Shown here: in pieces, positions 62,274 to 64,000 of the stretch | Layout: every line of letters starts with the position of its first letter | How positions within the stretch are numbered: position 1 is the first letter of the stretch | Assembly (NCBI GenBank): GCA_019752575.1 | Contig: JAIELW010000011.1 | Coordinates: 1-64,000, forward strand | Origin: Xanthobacteraceae bacterium | GTDB lineage: Bacteria; Pseudomonadota; Alphaproteobacteria; Rhizobiales; Xanthobacteraceae | Length of the DNA stretch: 64,000 bases | Reading direction: 5' to 3' | Notes under the pieces: model-generated | Database searches by the model: none | The model's input: the letters and a program-made list of their open reading frames with translations, nothing else | What the model was told of the DNA's origin: nothing | Program-made: the position numbers and the translations under genes

Positions 62274-64000
62274 CTAGTTCTGGCTGCGCGGCTGCGGCGC
62301 GGACTTGATATCAGCCGGCGGCGGCAGGAGCGGCGCGGTTTCGATATCGCTCTTGGCGGGCTGACGCTTTTTCTTCCCCGCCGGTGCCCGCTCCTCCTGC
62401 GGTAAATTGATGTTCGATGGGGCCTGCCCGCCGCGTTCGATCGCGCGGAGCGTGATCGCGGTGATCAAGGCCTTTGCGTCCACTTTGCGTTCCGGCGCAT
62501 CAAACGGCCCGGACCAGCGGATCGTGGCGCCGGGGCGAACCGAGGAGTCGGCGAAGACTTCGATGCTTAGCAGCGCCTCGACGCTTCGTTTCGGAACGTT
62601 AATCGCCCCGGAAAGCGTAATTTCGATATTGCCCGCTTTCGCCTTGGCAGATCCGCTGCGGAAGATGCCGTTCGCAATCACCAGCGGGGCTTCGAGTTTC
62701 GATACTTTGAGCGGCGCCCGGTCGAGCGCGGCGATCAGCGATTGTTCGATCTGCTTCTCGTCTGGCGCGTCTTTTGCCGACACGGCAAACACGCTCGTCA
62801 CCGCGGTTGCATCGGTCTGATCGATTTCGAGCGCAGAGAGCGTAATCGTTCCCTGCCCTGAGATGCTTGCGAGCAGCGTATCCTGGGTATTACCGCTCGA
62901 GCTGATCGCAAGCGAGGCGCGCAATATTCCGCGAGGCGATTTCGCCGCCAGCAGTTGCGCGAGCGCGACGTCGGTAAAATCGAGCTTCAGCTCGACGACG
63001 CGCGGCAGCGTATCGGCGATGCGCAGCACGCCGGCGATCTTTCCGCCGGCGAGATCGCCGCGAAAGCCGTCGAACACGGTCTCGAACCGGCCGGGACGGA
63101 GATCGAACGCCGCTTTCTGGATAGCGATGCGCTCCGAGATTTCGAGCGAACCGACTTCCATCTTCAGCATGCCGGAGAAATTCGCGAGCGGCGGCACGCT
63201 CAACTCGGCGTTCGGCTGATTGGCGCGTCCGATCGCGAGCGAAAGCAGTGCCGCGACATTCGCGCGATCCAATGCGAGCACTCCCGAGAACGGCGACACG
63301 TCTCCTGACGGAATGGTTATGCGCCCCGTGCCGCGCAATCCCGCGAGATCGAATGCGAGTTTGTCGAACACGAAATTATTGCCGTCACGCGATAGTGTGG
63401 CGTTGCCGCTCATGGGTAACGCATTTGCGGAAGCGCGGTCGGCAAGCACGAATGCCCTTCTGAGATCGGCGGATTTGATGTTGAGCGCGAGGCTGGGCTC
63501 GAAGCGTCCGTCTTTACCGAAGCGCAGATCGCCTTTTGCAAAGACTTCGGTCTCCGGCAGTCGCAGCACCGCATCCACCGGCTGACGTGCATCCCGGAAT
63601 GCGCCGAGATCGAGCGCAAGCGCCGCATCGCCGGATTTCACGAGCAGGCGCCGTCCGTTTTTTATGGGCGACAACAGGCCCGAAAGGCGTAAGGGAAAAT
63701 GAGAAACCGCGTATTTCGCTACGATGGCGGCAAAATCCTCGCTCTCCGATAAATATTGAAGCGCGCGGCTAATCCCGTTCGCGCGGGTCACTGTTGCGGA
63801 GAACTCGATCGCATCTTTCGCAGCCTGCGATTGCTTCGCTTCCAGGCTGAAGCCTTCGAGATCGCCGAGCGAAAGCCGCGTGATAGCCGTCACGCCGCCG
63901 GCATTCACAGCGGAAACGCTGGCCGTCTTCACCTCTGCGCCGAACAGTCGCGCGCGCGCAACGTTCAGCTCGGCGTTGAAATCCACACCGGCCAGCCCGT
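62274..64000 (-). CDS. AsmA-family protein, C-terminal part (continues past the window)
   Basis: About 575 residues of a leftward gene whose 5' end lies beyond 64000. The frame is open to the edge. The sequence is made of repeated beta-strand/short-loop units (for example VKSGDAALALDLGAFRD, FVFDKLAFDLAGLRGTGRI, GDLAGGKIAGVLRIADTLP). It includes a typical AsmA C-terminal stretch (LLASISGQGTITLSALEID) and a Pro/Lys-rich tail after residue 535. AsmA-like proteins bridge the inner and outer membranes and help move phospholipids or maintain the envelope. The exact subfamily (AsmA, TamB, YhdP type) cannot be set from the C-terminus alone. Confidence 0.82.
   Translation of the reverse strand, partial: GLAGVDFNAELNVARARLFGAEVKTASVSAVNAGGVTAITRLSLGDLEGFSLEAKQSQAAKDAIEFSATVTRANGISRALQYLSESEDFAAIVAKYAVSHFPLRLSGLLSPIKNGRRLLVKSGDAALALDLGAFRDARQPVDAVLRLPETEVFAKGDLRFGKDGRFEPSLALNIKSADLRRAFVLADRASANALPMSGNATLSRDGNNFVFDKLAFDLAGLRGTGRITIPSGDVSPFSGVLALDRANVAALLSLAIGRANQPNAELSVPPLANFSGMLKMEVGSLEISERIAIQKAAFDLRPGRFETVFDGFRGDLAGGKIAGVLRIADTLPRVVELKLDFTDVALAQLLAAKSPRGILRASLAISSSGNTQDTLLASISGQGTITLSALEIDQTDATAVTSVFAVSAKDAPDEKQIEQSLIAALDRAPLKVSKLEAPLVIANGIFRSGSAKAKAGNIEITLSGAINVPKRSVEALLSIEVFADSSVRPGATIRWSGPFDAPERKVDAKALITAITLRAIERGGQAPSNINLPQEERAPAGKKKRQPAKSDIETAPLLPPPADIKSAPQPRSQN

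Overview
The window is high-GC chromosomal DNA from an alphaproteobacterium, most likely in the Hyphomicrobiales near the Bradyrhizobium/Afipia/Rhodopseudomonas/Xanthobacteraceae side. The evidence is a circularly permuted two-piece tmRNA gene, an alpha-type SspB, the DUF2065-hflC-hflK and DUF4169/ribbon-helix-helix/fumC groupings, a Bug-type TctC, tandem DUF3551 genes, and dense palindromic repeats of the kind common in these genomes. No species assignment is possible from the sequence alone. Functions below rest on motif reading, not on database searches.

Layout. 1-1850: a CDF metal transporter and a truncated isoprenylcysteine-methyltransferase-like gene, ending at a tRNA-Lys(CTT); this looks like the edge of an accessory segment. 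1950-5219: a tripartite tricarboxylate transporter (tctC-tctB-tctA). 5548-10576: a TetR regulator with an RND efflux pair. 10731-28297: core metabolism with small accessory genes between: leuA, a PPK2 kinase, pdxY, an aldehyde dehydrogenase, ilvC, ilvH, ilvI, miaA, serB. leuA and ilvI each carry an amino-acid-coding leader peptide. 28298-36443: two tandem membrane Ser/Thr kinases with TPR repeats, then DegP/HtrA, DUF2065, HflC and HflK. 36580-43263: DUF4169/RHH, fumC, a GT39 glycosyltransferase, two Spy/LTXXQ proteins and thyA. 43365-46888: a TetR with two matching operators, an SRPBCC protein, then a TPP riboswitch and thiC. 46993-60240: an accessory-rich stretch with a ModA-like binding protein, a HAD/membrane fusion, a ClpP-like periplasmic protein, a ricin-type lectin, a DsbA-like protein, a toxin/DUF2019 pair, DUF2852 with its TetR, two Nudix proteins, DUF3551 genes and RidA. 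60275-62178: a DUF559 nuclease remnant, the tmRNA (ssrA), sspB and folA. The window closes inside an AsmA-like gene.

How the genes work together. ilvI/ilvH, ilvC and leuA cover branched-chain amino acid synthesis, and the leaders imply attenuation by charged Leu or Ile/Leu/Val tRNAs. hflK/hflC, DegP and perhaps the two kinases form an envelope quality-control block. ssrA and sspB are adjacent and act in one pathway: tagging stalled proteins and delivering them to ClpXP. thyA and folA serve folate and dTMP metabolism.

The most unusual theme is the behaviour of several palindromic repeat families. One repeat sits in the P3 arm of the thiC TPP riboswitch. Another lies in frame within thiC itself. 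Two small nuclease genes, GIY-YIG and DUF559, are each enclosed tightly by inverted copies of a repeat, which suggests repeat-plus-nuclease cassettes. This is inference from layout in one window; comparison across genomes would be needed to establish it.
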